Below, in pieces: positions 36,114 through 47,803 of a stretch of DNA of 64,000 nucleotides (positions are counted from its first letter, which is position 1; each line of letters starts with the position of its first letter). Below the pieces are notes generated by a model. That model searched no databases. It saw nothing but the letters and a program-made list of their open reading frames with translations, and was not told the origin of the DNA. The stretch covers positions 2,131,318 to 2,195,317 of the forward strand of contig CM049314.1 in the NCBI GenBank assembly GCA_026874595.1, given 5' to 3'. Both the position numbers and the translations under genes were made by a program. The DNA comes from Sipunculus nudus (Eukaryota > Annelida > Sipuncula > Golfingiida > Sipunculidae).

Positions 36114-38740
36114 GTGGTCAGAATGGATCACATTGAAGCTCCCGAGCCACTGCCTCTTGAAGGGAACCTGAACGTGAATTGTAAGATTTTTACTACCAGA
36201 GATTGAAACCAGAGATCTACCATGAAAACATGCCTAAGATGGACAGTTCAAAGCCTCTCTGTTCCTAAAGTCCATGGTTAAAGAAGTGTTTGTACTATAT
36301 AATACCTTTTTGGCCTCTGCCGGTGATGAGTGGAAAGATTCTTAGGCGATCGGCGTTCAACGGTTCTTCAGCTGCTGACAACAAACTGCTCAGTCTACTA
36401 ACTTACCCATTAGTCAAGTTCAGCACCTTGCTAAAAAATGCTCAATAACGCATACATTATAAACTGGAGAAATATGTGCGGTGTCCACAGCGAACCACTT
36501 AAAGAAAGACTGTTTAGAAAAAAAAACGACCAGGGGGCTTCGCGATACGTGGACAGTCACTGTCCAGAAAGTGAAAGGGTCTCGTAAAAATAGATGCAAG
36601 CCTGCAAACAGCGCCAGTGGTGTAGCTAGCGACAGTGTGAAACCCAGAAACGCCAAAAGTAGTGATTGTAGGGACTATATTGGTGGTACAGGAGATTGTC
36701 AGTGTGTATCCGCTATAGTTATTGTTATAGACCAAATGAAGGTCAAGCATATGGGTTCCTGCATGGATTGTCAGGGAAAAAAACACTTAATAAAAATTTG
36801 TCGCAGGTCTCAGATATAAACGGTTAGTGCAAAACTATCCCAAGATTAGAGTCTTGTTACGAGGAATCTTATATATTCACAATTGACTCGGTTAACAGTA
36901 AAGACACTAGATTGTACCAATAATTATTGAAAGTGATAGAGTGAATATTAAGCTTGATACTGGTGCAAATATCACAACAATGTCACCGACTGGCTGAGTA
37001 ACAAGCCCGAGGGACAGTTAACAAATCTGAGGATAACGCCCTACCCAGGAAGTGAAATACCAGGGTCAGGGAATTGTAACGTCAAGGTCACGCACAGTGG
37101 CACAATCAATAACACAAACTTTGTTATATCTCATATTAGCGTTCAACCGATTCTTGGAGTACAGGAGTGTGAGCGGCATGGTGTCATAAAACATACATGG
37201 AAAGTAATTTCAGAGAGCAACCCGCAACAAAGTGCAGCAACTGACTAAAGTGCCACTCATGATGACTCAGCAAATTTGTGGTCCCGAACAATAACCAGGT
37301 TTCCTGATGTTTTTTAGGGCCTACGTTGCATATATTGTACAAACAAATACAGATTGGTCCAAATGGTCAACCAGTCATAGACGCTTGTCGCAAAACAAGG
37401 CTTGCCCTCCATTGAGAAAGTCGAGGCAGAAGTTATGTGGATGGAGAAAGCTGGAGTCATAACTAAAGTAACTGAGCCGACACAATGGGTAAGCGCACTT
37501 GTAGTCATGAGAAAGAAAAATATGTGGATCGAGACTTAGTGGACCGTAAGAACTAAAATAGATCCATAAAGCGAGAACACTAAAAAATGTCTACCCGGGA
37601 GGAAATTATAGCTAAGTTTGCCAACAAGAATCACTTTACGAAACTGGACGCCAAACAGTGCCACGTCGCGACACCATTTGGGCGGTACAAATCTGGCCAG
37701 CATCTGAAGGTTTCCCCAGAGTCGCACATGAGTTGCTCGATGATTTACCAAATGTCGATACAAGCATGGACGACATTATAATCTCCGGCCGTACACAGGC
37801 CGAGCATGACAACTAAAGCGATGACCAAGAGAGAGATGCAATAAAAAACATAAAAAGGAGGCACTAGCGACCGCATATACCTGTGAGCGCTTTGACCAAT
37901 ACATTTACATACAAGATCACAGAAAACATTCCAGATCACAGAAAACATTTCAGATCAAGAGTCCACAAGCCTCCCGTGGCTATTTTTACCAATGCATTGA
38001 ATAATTAAAGAAACTACCCGGAAGTAGCATCTTTGTACAGTACTAGCAGTTATCAAGTTACAACTGCACTAAAGAAGATACTCTCAAGGCCTGGGGTGCC
38101 ACTCGTCGTCTTTAGTGATAACGGCACTTGTATGTGCTACTTGAATGTCAAGTTTGCCAGATTCCATGAAGAAACGAATTTCAAGTATGAGACCTCAAGT
38201 CCACACGACCCAGCATCTTATGGGCTAGCAGAAAGGGTCATCAAATTCGTCAATACATACTAGAAAAAGCCAGCCGTGAGGATCCCTCGTGGTTCTTACG
38301 ACATATCGTAGCACTTCCCTTGAATCGGGCTACTTCGCCTAGCCAGCTGCTCATAAACCGTTCCATTCGCACCAACCCACCTGATGGACGACGATTTAGG
38401 GAACCTTCGACCATGTAGTGTTACGTCATAAACATGCGTCCAAACAAAATCTTCAGAAATGGAAAGAAAGCGCCCATTAAAACGGCTGGTCCCAGCCGCA
38501 TTCCCCTTAAACAGGGAAGGGAGAAGTGATGACAGGAGTGAACACTAGATCATACGTGGTTAGTTTTGAGAAAACATATAGTGAAAACAGCAGAACTGCC
38601 GCCTTCAACATACACCCTGTGGGACTGTGAACCAATAGATGTAACACTGTCAGGACGTCAGTCATAGAACTAACTACGTCACAAGCAGCTGTTGCCCTGC
38701 AGCAGAAACCTCATGATATTACCTGCACTTAAAAATAAAT
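36114..38740 (+). pseudogene. Decayed Ty3/gypsy retrotransposon (gag-pol remnants)
   Basis: A degraded primer-binding site (GTGGTCAGAATGGATCACAT) is followed by Gag-type sequence (KASLFLKSM, LYNTF) at 36240-36340. A zinc knuckle, CMDCQGKKHLIKIC (CX2CX4HX4C), lies at about 36760-36800, and a protease motif, KLDTGANITT, at about 36950. RT N-terminal sequence follows (EKAGVITKV, EPTQWVSALVVM near 37450-37515; FTKLDAK near 37640). The RT catalytic core and RNase H are missing. Integrase core segments (VFSDNG, then SSPHDPASYGLAERV) occur at 38110-38240. Many stops and shifts mark it as dead. The same gag start follows receptor copy 2, so this element sat next to the receptor before the block duplicated. 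Confidence 0.85.
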
Positions 38741-39524
38741 CATTACCCTGTTAAAGTTACTCTTATAAATTTGAAATTTCTCTCCTTCCTCCTTCTCCGT
38801 GTCTTTTTAAGCGAAATTTGGGTGTAACAAGCATACAGTGACAAATTTACATATTCTATGAAATAATGAGAATGAACATCACTCGTTTACCCACATATCA
38901 CATTTTTTGTAGCATTTCACTGTTTATCTATGACTTCACAATATCACAAACTTTACACTCATACATATTCTCATATTAGCTACCAAAACTATATTATTTT
39001 GTTTGAGAAGAGATTCACAATTTATAGGGTTTGACAGATGATAACTATAAAATTTATATAAGACAATTTAGAATGTTGAACATTATTTCTTTTAAATCAC
39101 AATTATGTTGACCATTATTTCTTTTTAACCGTATTTGACACAGAAAGCACGAATGATATTAAGCAGATAGGGTAGCTAGCATGCATGCAACATTCAATAA
39201 AGGATAAGTTTTAGCTAGCTTTCTTTTAAATGACATCATTTTTATGGAGTTTCTCATAATTTTATTTATGATACACAAAATTAGCGAATATATCTTGTTA
39301 GAAAAATTGAGTGTACTGGTTTATAGTGTTTCTTTGCGATGTGCGGCTTGTTAACAAAGGTGTTTTAAAACATGAACCGACATTATACGCTCACCCGATT
39401 ACATACTCCTAATTCCTAAAGTAATCACGTGTCATGTCATTTCAATGCCGAGAAAAGCTCAACTGTTACACTTATCTATCGCCAGGTATAGCCAACAATA
39501 ATCAAATGTATAGTCAACAGTTTT
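38741..39524. other. No gene recognised
   Basis: AT-rich spacer between the gypsy remnant and the third receptor fragment. No supported features. Confidence 0.5.
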
Positions 39525-39882
39525 AAAGTGGTGTCACGATATGTTGTCCCACCTTTTACTTCAACACTGTTTACCTGAACAACAGAATGAATTCAGCAGG
39601 TTGTGTTGCGCGGAGAAAAAAGACACATTCTGAAAACTGGCGATACTCCATCACACGACGCTATAAAGGTGGTGTCTCCTTTGGCCAAGCCTCGGCGAAA
39701 TGGTTCCCCTACTATTTGATGCGTGTGAATCCCAATTACACACTGGGGCTATTAGAGTGGACAAAAGTAGATTGTAGGAAGATGCTTTCAGGGGTAATAC
39801 TTCTGTGTAATGAACCGAATTATATATTTGTAGAAATGCCAGGAACCCTGACTGTCGCAATAAAACCTGTAAGGCCATGATT
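39525..39882 (+). pseudogene. Receptor copy 3, N-terminal fragment
   Basis: It aligns with the N-terminal domain of copy 1: TICCPTFYF against TICCPSIYI, GVSFGQASAKWF against HVAFAQAVAKRF, NYTLGLLEWTKVDCRKM against NYTLELQEKTSVVCRNM, and EMPGTL against AMPGTL. About 40 residues in the middle are missing or altered. Just after MPGTL the homology to the receptor stops; the following sequence (AAGGCCATGATTATAGAGAT at 39866) instead resembles the region upstream of copy 1 (AAGGCCCTGATTATGGAGAT at 27967). It is a truncated fragment whose end is a rearrangement junction. Confidence 0.78.
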
Positions 39883-42055
39883 ATAGAGATTCGAACACCT
39901 GAGGTTCGTTGTTATCTTCATGTCGAGGTCCGTTGAGATGTGTCAAATACACAGACAACCTTAAATAAGATCTTATAATCTGCTAATCTGAGTAATCTCT
40001 GTATGTAAGTTACCCGGCCATATCTCAGATTTTCTTATTTTGATATTTCTTAAACTGTGACTGCCATCTGACAATAAAACATTAAGTCACGTGTAAAAAT
40101 GTATCATATACACATACATGGTACATACGTGAACATGGTACCCTCTGAGCTGTCTTATACTCACACACAATTCTCTTTGACAGAAAGATCTACTTGCCCT
40201 TTCTTATTTGGAATCTCCTGAATAATGGGTCACTGACATTCTGCTGACATCATTAATAAACAGCTCGTATGCATGCCTGTCAATTTTAGCTCCAACACTG
40301 TCAAGTGAACAGAAGTAAGTTAGACTTAATCATGTCATAGTTCTCTGATAGGTCAACTTTTACATCCTACCAGTATATTGAATTTATAACAGGATTTTGA
40401 ATATAACCAATGGTCTGACCGTGTTTTGATTTGCCGGAAACAATACTTTAATCTGTTCAAGCATTTTGATGCCTGGAGTTCAGCCACGTCTTTTTCGTGA
40501 AGGCATTTATCACATTATCAGCATATCAAGGGGAGGGGTCCAGGGGGTCCGGACCCCTCCACCTATCAGCCGTCGTAATCCATTTTTAGGGTTTCAGTTC
40601 AATTTTCGAGGCATGACCCCCCCCCCCTTTCCGGTCCTTGGGACTTTTTTTTAGGCTTTGTCATTAGTCCTACGGGGTTGGACACCTCAATTCTCTAAAT
40701 CCTTAATCTGTCCATGTAATTATACAATTCCATACAATTTCTCTTTCATTTAGGTTGATATGTATAATCGTATCAGTAAAGTGAACTCTTTATGAAAAAT
40801 GAGGAAAATTTAATTGCAGTCGCTGCAATTAAATTAACTAACGCCGCTGCATGTGATGTTTACAAAGGTCTCTAGATTCCATGCTATTTCACATGTAAAG
40901 GTAAGGTTTGACCTGTAAATCGGACTTCAGTTTCTCTCAAGATCGCGACTTCAATTCAATTTAAAACATTGTTTATATTGGAAAGATGGATCTTGAGTTA
41001 CGAATCAAATGCAATTTATATTACTTGGTTCATGGACACTCACTAATAGTGTCTGGAATGGCCTGTAGACAGCTGCCATTTGGTGCAACATTAATTTCCT
41101 GGGATTTTACCATAATCTCGATGTCTATGAGAAACACGTCCTGTTATTAGAACCGTGACTTTTTTTTTCTGAAATACAGACATTGTTATATTATTATCTG
41201 GATTTTATTCAGACGGACATTTGAAGTTTTCTCACACGTATATAGTGCCGATTCCTGACACTATGTTAATAATACACTTATTATTTCTCTCAGTAATTGT
41301 GCGCACCTTTCCTGGAGCTGGCACCATAATTATTCCAGTATCACATCCATCGAAGCGGTTTTTTCATCAGACTGAACATCAGTCCTATCACGGTGCATTA
41401 TTATCTATGTCGCACATAAAAGGTCACAGCAAATATTGTGAGAGCGTTAAATAGCGTTAAGAAGCAAATTTAATCTACTGCAAAAAATCAGCCTTTTTGT
41501 TGGCTTCAATAAGGTTCTGCGGGTCTTCTTCCATTAGTGCTTATCTTACGCCGCTACTATATGAAAATGTTAAACCCTCTCCGTCAGCAGGGGAGGCTAT
41601 TAAGGAGCAAAATTTGATGAGAGGCTTCTTTTGTCCCTTACCAAAGTGCAAAACTATCTAGTTTTTTTTTTTGGCCTCCGCCACTAGTTTTGTGTGTTTG
41701 TTCACGCAGTCATGAACGGAATCACATATGCATGACAGTTTCAGGGCAAATCAGAGAATTTGCCATTCGAATGGGCCTTCGAATAGATTTTTGTGTGAAT
41801 CCGGATCATGATCCGGATCCAGGAAAGACGTCATGAAAAAATTTAAGATGTGCAGTCAAATATACACGATTGAACATGGGAATATGGGCGAAATTTGTGA
41901 ATACTAACACTAGTTTTTTTTTTATTTAGTTATTTATTTTTCGGGGGGGGGGGGCTTCTGTACAAATAATCATGGGAATATGAGGTCAATAAGTGAATGA
42001 CAAAACGAGTTGCGGAGTATCCATCATTAAGGATCACCCCTAAGGCGGAGGCCTG

Positions 42056-42263
42056 TGTGGTATGGTCGAGATGTCGCCACTTTACTTAGTCTTTACGGTA
42101 ATGTTTAACGGAACTTTACGGTAACAGCATTGCATCATGGGTAGACATATTCCTGAAAGTGATCGCCATCTTGTTGAACGGTGTTCGCCCGACAATGTAT
42201 GTTCAGCGTGTAATAAATGTCTAGAGTGTTGTTGACATTTGTCTTCTTGTCACGAACTCTACA
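42056..42263 (+). mobile_element. 5' LTR of Ty3/gypsy element
   Basis: It is 208 bases long, starts TGTGGTATGG and ends GAACTCTACA, and carries AATAAATG near the end. It is roughly 85-88% identical to the 3' LTR by eye. The target duplication GCCTG lies at 42051-42055. The next bases, TAGTGTCAGAAGTTGGAT, fit the TGGTGTCAGAAG-type primer-binding site found in many animal Ty3/gypsy elements. Confidence 0.95.
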
Positions 42264-42366
42264 TAGTGTCAGAAGTTGGATACCGTTTCCAGATACCGTC
42301 ACCCCCGCCATTTGACTTCAGTCAGCGGATTGGCCCACATGGAGCCGTCGCTTTGTACGATTTCGC

Positions 42367-43080
42367 ATGGCGAGCGGACTTACAGAAAAACCTGAGGAAG
42401 AACAGGTAAATGTTTTATTGTACACCTTGGGGGAAAAGGCCGACAATATCCTTAATACTACTTCACTGTCTACTGCAGATAGGAAAAGGTATAAGAAAGT
42501 GTTTGATTAATTTGCCCAGTACTTTGTGGCCCGCCGTAATGTAATATTCGAGCGAGCGAAGTTTAACAAGCGCAGTCAGTTACCAGATGAGGGCGTGGAC
42601 AATTTTATCACTGCTTTATATCGCTTGTCAGAACATTGTGGGTATGGCCCGCTAAAAAGACCAAATGATTAGAGATAATCTCGTGATCGGACTCAGAGAT
42701 GCTAAATTATCAGAGAGGCTGCAACTTGACCCAGATTTGACACTTGAAAAAGCTGTCACTCAGGCTAGACAGAGTGAAGTAGTTAGAAAGCAACAGTTAG
42801 ACAGCCACTCAGTTCAAACTCTCTAGATGTTGATGCAGTGCATTCTAATAAAAAGAAATCTCAGTTTGTTCCCAGGCATCACTATAAGTCCAAACCACAA
42901 GTGTTTAGTCAGAGATAAAACACTTCAAGCCAGCCATCACAGGTCAGTAAACAGAATTAATGTGGTAGGTCTGGTTTTAAGCCGTCACATCCTACGGTGC
43001 ATTGCCCAGCAAAGGACGCGGTATGCAAGAGATGTTCAGGTCGTGGTCACTCTGCACGTGTTTGTAGGACTAAGAGAGTA
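42367..43080 (+). pseudogene. Ty3/gypsy gag, interrupted
   Basis: From the ATG at 42367 the frame reads as a metazoan gypsy Gag (start MASGLTEKPEEEQ, later LLYTLGEKADNIL). A stop lies at about 42508, and a frameshift near 42655 precedes RDNLVIGLRD. It ends in zinc-knuckle sequence: CKRCSGRGHSARVC (CX2CX4HX4C) at 43024-43065. Gag would form the virus-like particle and bind element RNA. The stop and frame changes mean this copy cannot make it. Confidence 0.85.
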
Positions 43081-46000
43081 AATGAGATTGAATCACAAGA
43101 AATACCACAGATACAGAAAGATTCATTTCTAGGTTTAATAACTGGTAATCAGAAACAATCAGATTGGACTGTCACAGTATCAGTTGGTTCCACAGAAACA
43201 CCAGTTGACTTTAAAATTGATACAGGGGCTGACGTCACGGTGATACCAGAGTCAATGTACAGTACAGACACATTTGGCCAGCTCTCCCCACCTGACAGAG
43301 TGTTATATGGGCCAGGTGACATAACATTGCCTGTTAAAGTAAAGGTTTCATTACAGCTCATAGTTGAGAGAGCTAGTACAGTACAAGATGTGTGTGTACT
43401 CAAAGGACCAGGAAGTGCTTTGCTTGGTAGGCCAGCTATTCAGGACTACGCTATTCTAGCCAGAATTGAGAGTACAACTTCTAATAAGCAGTACCAGCAA
43501 ACGTTCCCAGAACTTTTTACAGGTCTAGGCGAAGTGGAAGAAGAGTACAAGATTGAACTCATTCCTGATGCAAAACCTTATGTTCTCAATGCCCCTAGAA
43601 GATTTCAAGGCAGAGCTAGAGAGAATGGAACAAATAAATGTCATAGCTCCTGTTATTTAGGCTACAGATTGGTGTTCACCAATGGTCATTGCTCCGAAGC
43701 CGAATGGTGATTTAAGAATTTTCGCAGATCTGACAAAACTCAATGCTAGCGTCATATGTGAACGATACAAGTTGCCTACTGTAGAACAATCACTAGCTAA
43801 GCTTGCTGGGGATAAGATATTTACCAAACTGGAGGCTAACTCAGGATTTTTTGCAACTTAAATCAGATCATGAATTTGGGCGTTTTCACTATCTACGTTT
43901 GCCTTATGGGACTTCATCAACTCCTGAGCACATCACAAAGAGAGTCATTGAAACCCTTGATGGACTGGAAGGGGTAGTTTGTCTTGTTGACGATATAGTT
44001 GTCCACGGAACAACACAAGCTCAATATGACCGTCGTCTTGAAGCCGTACATGCAAGACCGCAAGAGTGCCATGTGACGTTGAATATTCAGAAATGCAAGT
44101 TCCCTCAGGAACGCATTACATTTCTTGGCCATAGATCCAGATCCACAGAAAATCCAAGTTATTATGGACATGGCAGCGCCAGAGAATGTCGCAGAACTTA
44201 GGAGATTCCTTGGAATGGTCAATTCCCAGGGCAAATTCCTACCAGATCTTGCCACTATTACAAAAACCTCTAAGAGACCTCCTTAGTCCAAAACAAATTG
44301 GATCTGGGCCAGTGAACAGGAACGTGGTTTTCTTGAAATCAAGAAATTGCTCACATCGTCATCAATTCATGCCTTTTATAACCCCAAGAGAGAGACCACA
44401 GTGGCTGCCGATGCATCGTCATATGGGATTGGAGCAGAGCCGCGTCAGAAACAGCCAGACGGACGTTTCAAAGCTGTCGCGTTTGCATCTCGCGCTTTAA
44501 CAAATACAGAATGTCAATACGCACATATTGAGGAAGAGGCTCCTGCGATCACATGGGCATGTGAAAGATTCAATGACTACCTGTTTGGCATGGACTTCCA
44601 TATTGAAACGGACCATAAGCCATTGGTAACATTGTTTAGCACCAAAGACTTGGATGATATGCCATCGCGCATACAACGGTTCAAGCTCAGATTGATGCGT
44701 TGCAGGTTTACTATAGCTCATGTGCCCGGAAAAGATCTCAACACAGCAGATGCCTTGTCACGGAATCCCGTCGTGCAAGATAACATGGATGATAATCTAG
44801 CAAGAAATACTAGCATATATGTCGGAATGATTGTAGACAACTTACCCGCAACAGACCAGAGATTGCAAGAAATTAAAGCAGCGCAAAACGCAGATGAAAT
44901 ATGCAAATAGCTCAAAGCCTACTGCGATGAAGGACGGCCACTCAAACACAAATTACCAAGCGCACTGAACAGTTATTGGCAATATCAGAATGAATTCTCC
45001 GTAGTGGATGGACTCCTGTTGAAAGGGACTCGAATTGTAATTCCCTCTGCCATGAGGTTGGAGATATTAGACAAACTTCACGAAGGTCACCTGGGCATTA
45101 CGTAATGTCGGGAAAGAGTCCTGCAGAGTGTATGGTGGCCGGGACTATGCAAACAGTTCCACGATATGGTCTTTACATGTCGCAGATGTTCCAGAGAACG
45201 CGTCAGCCGACCAGAACCATTGATCTCAAGCAAATTCCCAGAAAGGACATGGCAAGAAGTCGCTACAGATTTATTTGAACTTAAATGACAACAATACATC
45301 ATTGCCGTCGACTACTATTCGAGATACTTCGAAATCGCAAAATTGTCACGGACTACTGCGCAAGTCGTGATTGAGAAGCTGAAGCAGTTCTTCGCAGCAC
45401 ATGGTAGCCCTGAGATCTAGTGCCCCGATAATGGACCACAATACTCGTGTGGCGAGTTTGCCAACTTTGCACAACAGTGGAAATTCACACATAGTACTTG
45501 TAGCCCGCGACATCCGCAAAGCAATGGGGAAGTCGAACGCGCTGTGAAAACAGCAAAGTCAATCCTCAAAAAGTCGAACGATCCTTGGATCGGAATCCAG
45601 GCGTATCGGGCAACACCCCTTGCTAATGGCTATACGCCAACTCAGCTCTTGTCCAGTAGACAAATCCGCACAACCGTTCCGATGTTACCATCACAGCTCG
45701 CAGTCGATTGTTAACCCAGAGGTTCTTCATCAAAAGGTAACCGACTATCGCAAAAAGTAGGAGACCAATTATAATCGACGCCACAGAGCAAAATTACTTC
45801 CTGAACTTGAATCGGGTGACACTGTTTGGATCCATGGTTCTGGGACATGTGTTGTGAGACAGAGTGCTGATACTCCACGTTCATATATCGTAAGCAGTGA
45901 GAATGGAGATTTGCGTCGCAAATTGACGAGGATGGTTCAGGAAGATGAAACCGTCACAGAGCCAGATATCGATCAGAGTGTTGAATTAACCGAGACCACT

Positions 46001-46087
46001 GTTACTACACCAGACTGTTCGGATATCCGTGCTCCAAGAAACTGTAAACCACCAGTGTATTTGAAGGACTATGTGATATATAAGTGA
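43081..46087 (+). pseudogene. Ty3/gypsy pol: protease, RT, RNase H, integrase (broken)
   Basis: The domains run in Ty3/gypsy order. Protease has DTGA at 43219-43230 in the frame that also carries the zinc knuckle. RT follows with IFADLTKLN near 43720, FTKLEANSGF near 43822, LPYGTSSTPE, and the active-site LVDD at 43983-43994. RNase H has DASSYGIG near 44408 and TDHKPL near 44608. Integrase has an HEGHLG zinc-binding start near 45078 and catalytic segments ATDLF (45259), DNGPQY (45427) and NGEVERA (45523). Frame changes near 43660, 43830 and 44130-44340, and stops at 44908, about 45103, 45286 and 45418, inactivate it. The order PR-RT-RH-IN separates it from Ty1/copia. No envelope gene was seen after integrase. 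Confidence 0.9.
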
Positions 46088-46410
46088 TTACAAGTTTAGA
46101 TAGGAACTGGTGAATAGCTTATAGGGCAGAATAATCCCTGGGCCACCAGTTGGGAGGCAGGGTAGAATAAGTCGCACTTCACGTTCACATTTCGACGTTA
46201 ATATTTCGGTGTAATCAGTATTACATAATTTCGCCTGAAAGGTGTTACCTCTGCATATCAAACTATTATGTTATTTATACACATCTGTAGAGAATCTTTA
46301 TCATCGAATCTTCAACAAATGAGTGACTAGTATTTCTGTTACAAGGACTCATTATGGCTATCGCTTATTTTAATATTTAAAATGTCTTAAGAGACAGTAG
46401 ATGACATCTT

Positions 46411-46632
46411 AAGAGGGGAGATGTGGTATGGTCGAGATGTCGCCTCTTTACTAAGTCTTTACGGTAATGTTTAACAGTAATTTACTGTAACCGCATAGCA
46501 TCATGGGTAGACATGGGTAGACAAAGTGATCGCTATCTTGTTTAGCGATGTTCGCGCAACATTGTATGATCAGCGTGTAATAAATAAGTCTGGAGTGTTG
46601 TTGAAATTTGTCTTCTTGTCACGAACTCTACA
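46411..46632 (+). mobile_element. Polypurine tract and 3' LTR of Ty3/gypsy element
   Basis: The tract AAGAGGGGAGA (46411-46421) directly precedes the 3' LTR (46422-46632, 211 bases, TGTGGTATGG to GAACTCTACA). GCCTG at 46633-46637 repeats the five bases before the 5' LTR, so the insertion is structurally complete with its original target duplication. Confidence 0.95.
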
Positions 46633-46912
46633 GCCTGCATTCCAGAGAATGCATATTTCTAGTTTTTAGTTTGTATCCATACTTTTTTCTTTTTTATCTC
46701 AATGTTCCCACCAGATCTTCAATAGAATAGAATTTTATCCAATAAAATTGGGTTGTAACGAGGTTTTACTCCATTAACGATATAGATTTCGTTGGTGTCG
46801 TTAAAATAATAATAATCACGGTATTTGGTTGAAAATTAAATACAGTATTCCCATGAGCAAGTGGATACGGAAAGGATCACACAGCTCTACAAATGGTACA
46901 AACACACACACA

Positions 46913-46966
46913 TCTTGGTCGGTGCACATATTAAGGGTTCGTGCTTATATATATATATATAAAATA

Positions 46967-47032
<66 letters not shown>

Positions 47033-47216
47033 ACGGGGTGCACATAAAAGCGGACGGAACTGTCTCGCTAGTGAAGCTTGCTTTTCTAGCGAAGCTGTTG
47101 GTACGCCGGACTTGTGCGCCACCGACATGGGTTCGAATCCCGGGATCGGCCCAGAATTATATATATATATATATATATATAGGCACGAACCCTTAATATG
47201 TGCATCGACCTAGATA
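46913..47216. mobile_element. TIR element enclosing TA repeats and a tRNA-like head
   Basis: The left arm, CGGTGCACATATTAAGGGTT then CGTGC (46920-46944), is mirrored on the right by GCACGAACCCTTAATATGTG then CATCG (47183-47206), with about 32 bases in near-perfect inverted repeat. The core has long TA runs on both sides (46946-47029 and 47158-47181) and a tRNA-like stretch at about 47090-47150 (TAGCGAAGCTGTTGGTACGC, later the exact box B GGTTCGAATCC). The element probably carries a SINE-like pol III head. Confidence 0.7.
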
Positions 47217-47803
47217 TATGTGTTGTGAGAGAATAAACATGTTCTGGAATCGCACACGGGCCCAGGACTACGAACGAGACATGAAGCCCCTCCAGATTAG
47301 CATCATATCGGAACCGTGGCTATCACCTGTAGTTTGTCGTTATCTTAATTACGTCAGTGCCATTGTTAGGTGGACTTTAACCCCCTGCACATGATGGTGC
47401 CTACCAGGAAGGGAATTTAATGATATTTCAAATGGGCCTGACGTCTTATTGAGCCCGTAAACTAGAGATTTACGATCACGAGATACAACCAGGAAGTTAA
47501 GCTTGAGTACACCCCTATAAGCAGTACCTTTGGAATGGGAAATAATATTCTGTGCCATGCGCCTGTGATAGGCTGAGTAACTTTAGTAAATGTTGATCAT
47601 TTTGGTGGCCCAGCACGATCAAAATATACCGCAACAACACGAACATGACGAATAATCAGGTTAAACACCTCGTTTCTCGGACGAATATGAGCAAACAATT
47701 GATTACTAAGTGTTCTCGTATCAAGATAAACCAAAGTGGTCTCGAATAAGAAACGTTCCGTTTATGGCACCCGGAAATAGATTTACTGAGGCATATTATA
47801 TTC

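Larger units (their letters stand above)
41657..46662. mobile_element. Non-autonomous Helitron interrupted by a Ty3/gypsy element
   Basis: The right end has a hairpin, GCATTC-CAGA-GAATGC, followed six bases later by CTAG (46659-46662) and a host T. This is the standard Helitron 3' signature. A matching start with TC after a host A lies at 41657 (A then TCTAGTTTTT), just before GGCCTCCGCC, whose inverted partner GGCGGAGGCC lies at 42045. Without the inserted gypsy element the Helitron is about 430 bases and codes for nothing. The 3' end is strong; the 5' end is less certain. Confidence 0.7.
40037..47803. repeat. Segmental duplication block 2 (paralogous to 20.8-28.5 kb)
   Basis: Carries the same landmarks as block 1 in the same order up to about 41,460. 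It resumes at about 46,690 (CAGATCTTCAATAG, then AAAATAATAATAATCACGGT) and again at 47,390-47,800 upstream of receptor copy 2. The gap is filled by a Helitron with a Ty3/gypsy element inside it. Block 2 lacks the 4.2-kb element of block 1. Around 40,500-40,640 it has a short extra segment with the palindrome GGGGTCCGGACCCC. Confidence 0.83.

Noticed and set aside
42056-46632. Intact endogenous retrovirus with envelope
   Set aside because: No envelope-like frame follows integrase, and gag and pol contain several stops and frame changes. It is a decayed Ty3/gypsy retrotransposon.
46829-47213. ORFs rich in Tyr-Ile repeats
   Set aside because: They are translations of the (TA)n microsatellites.
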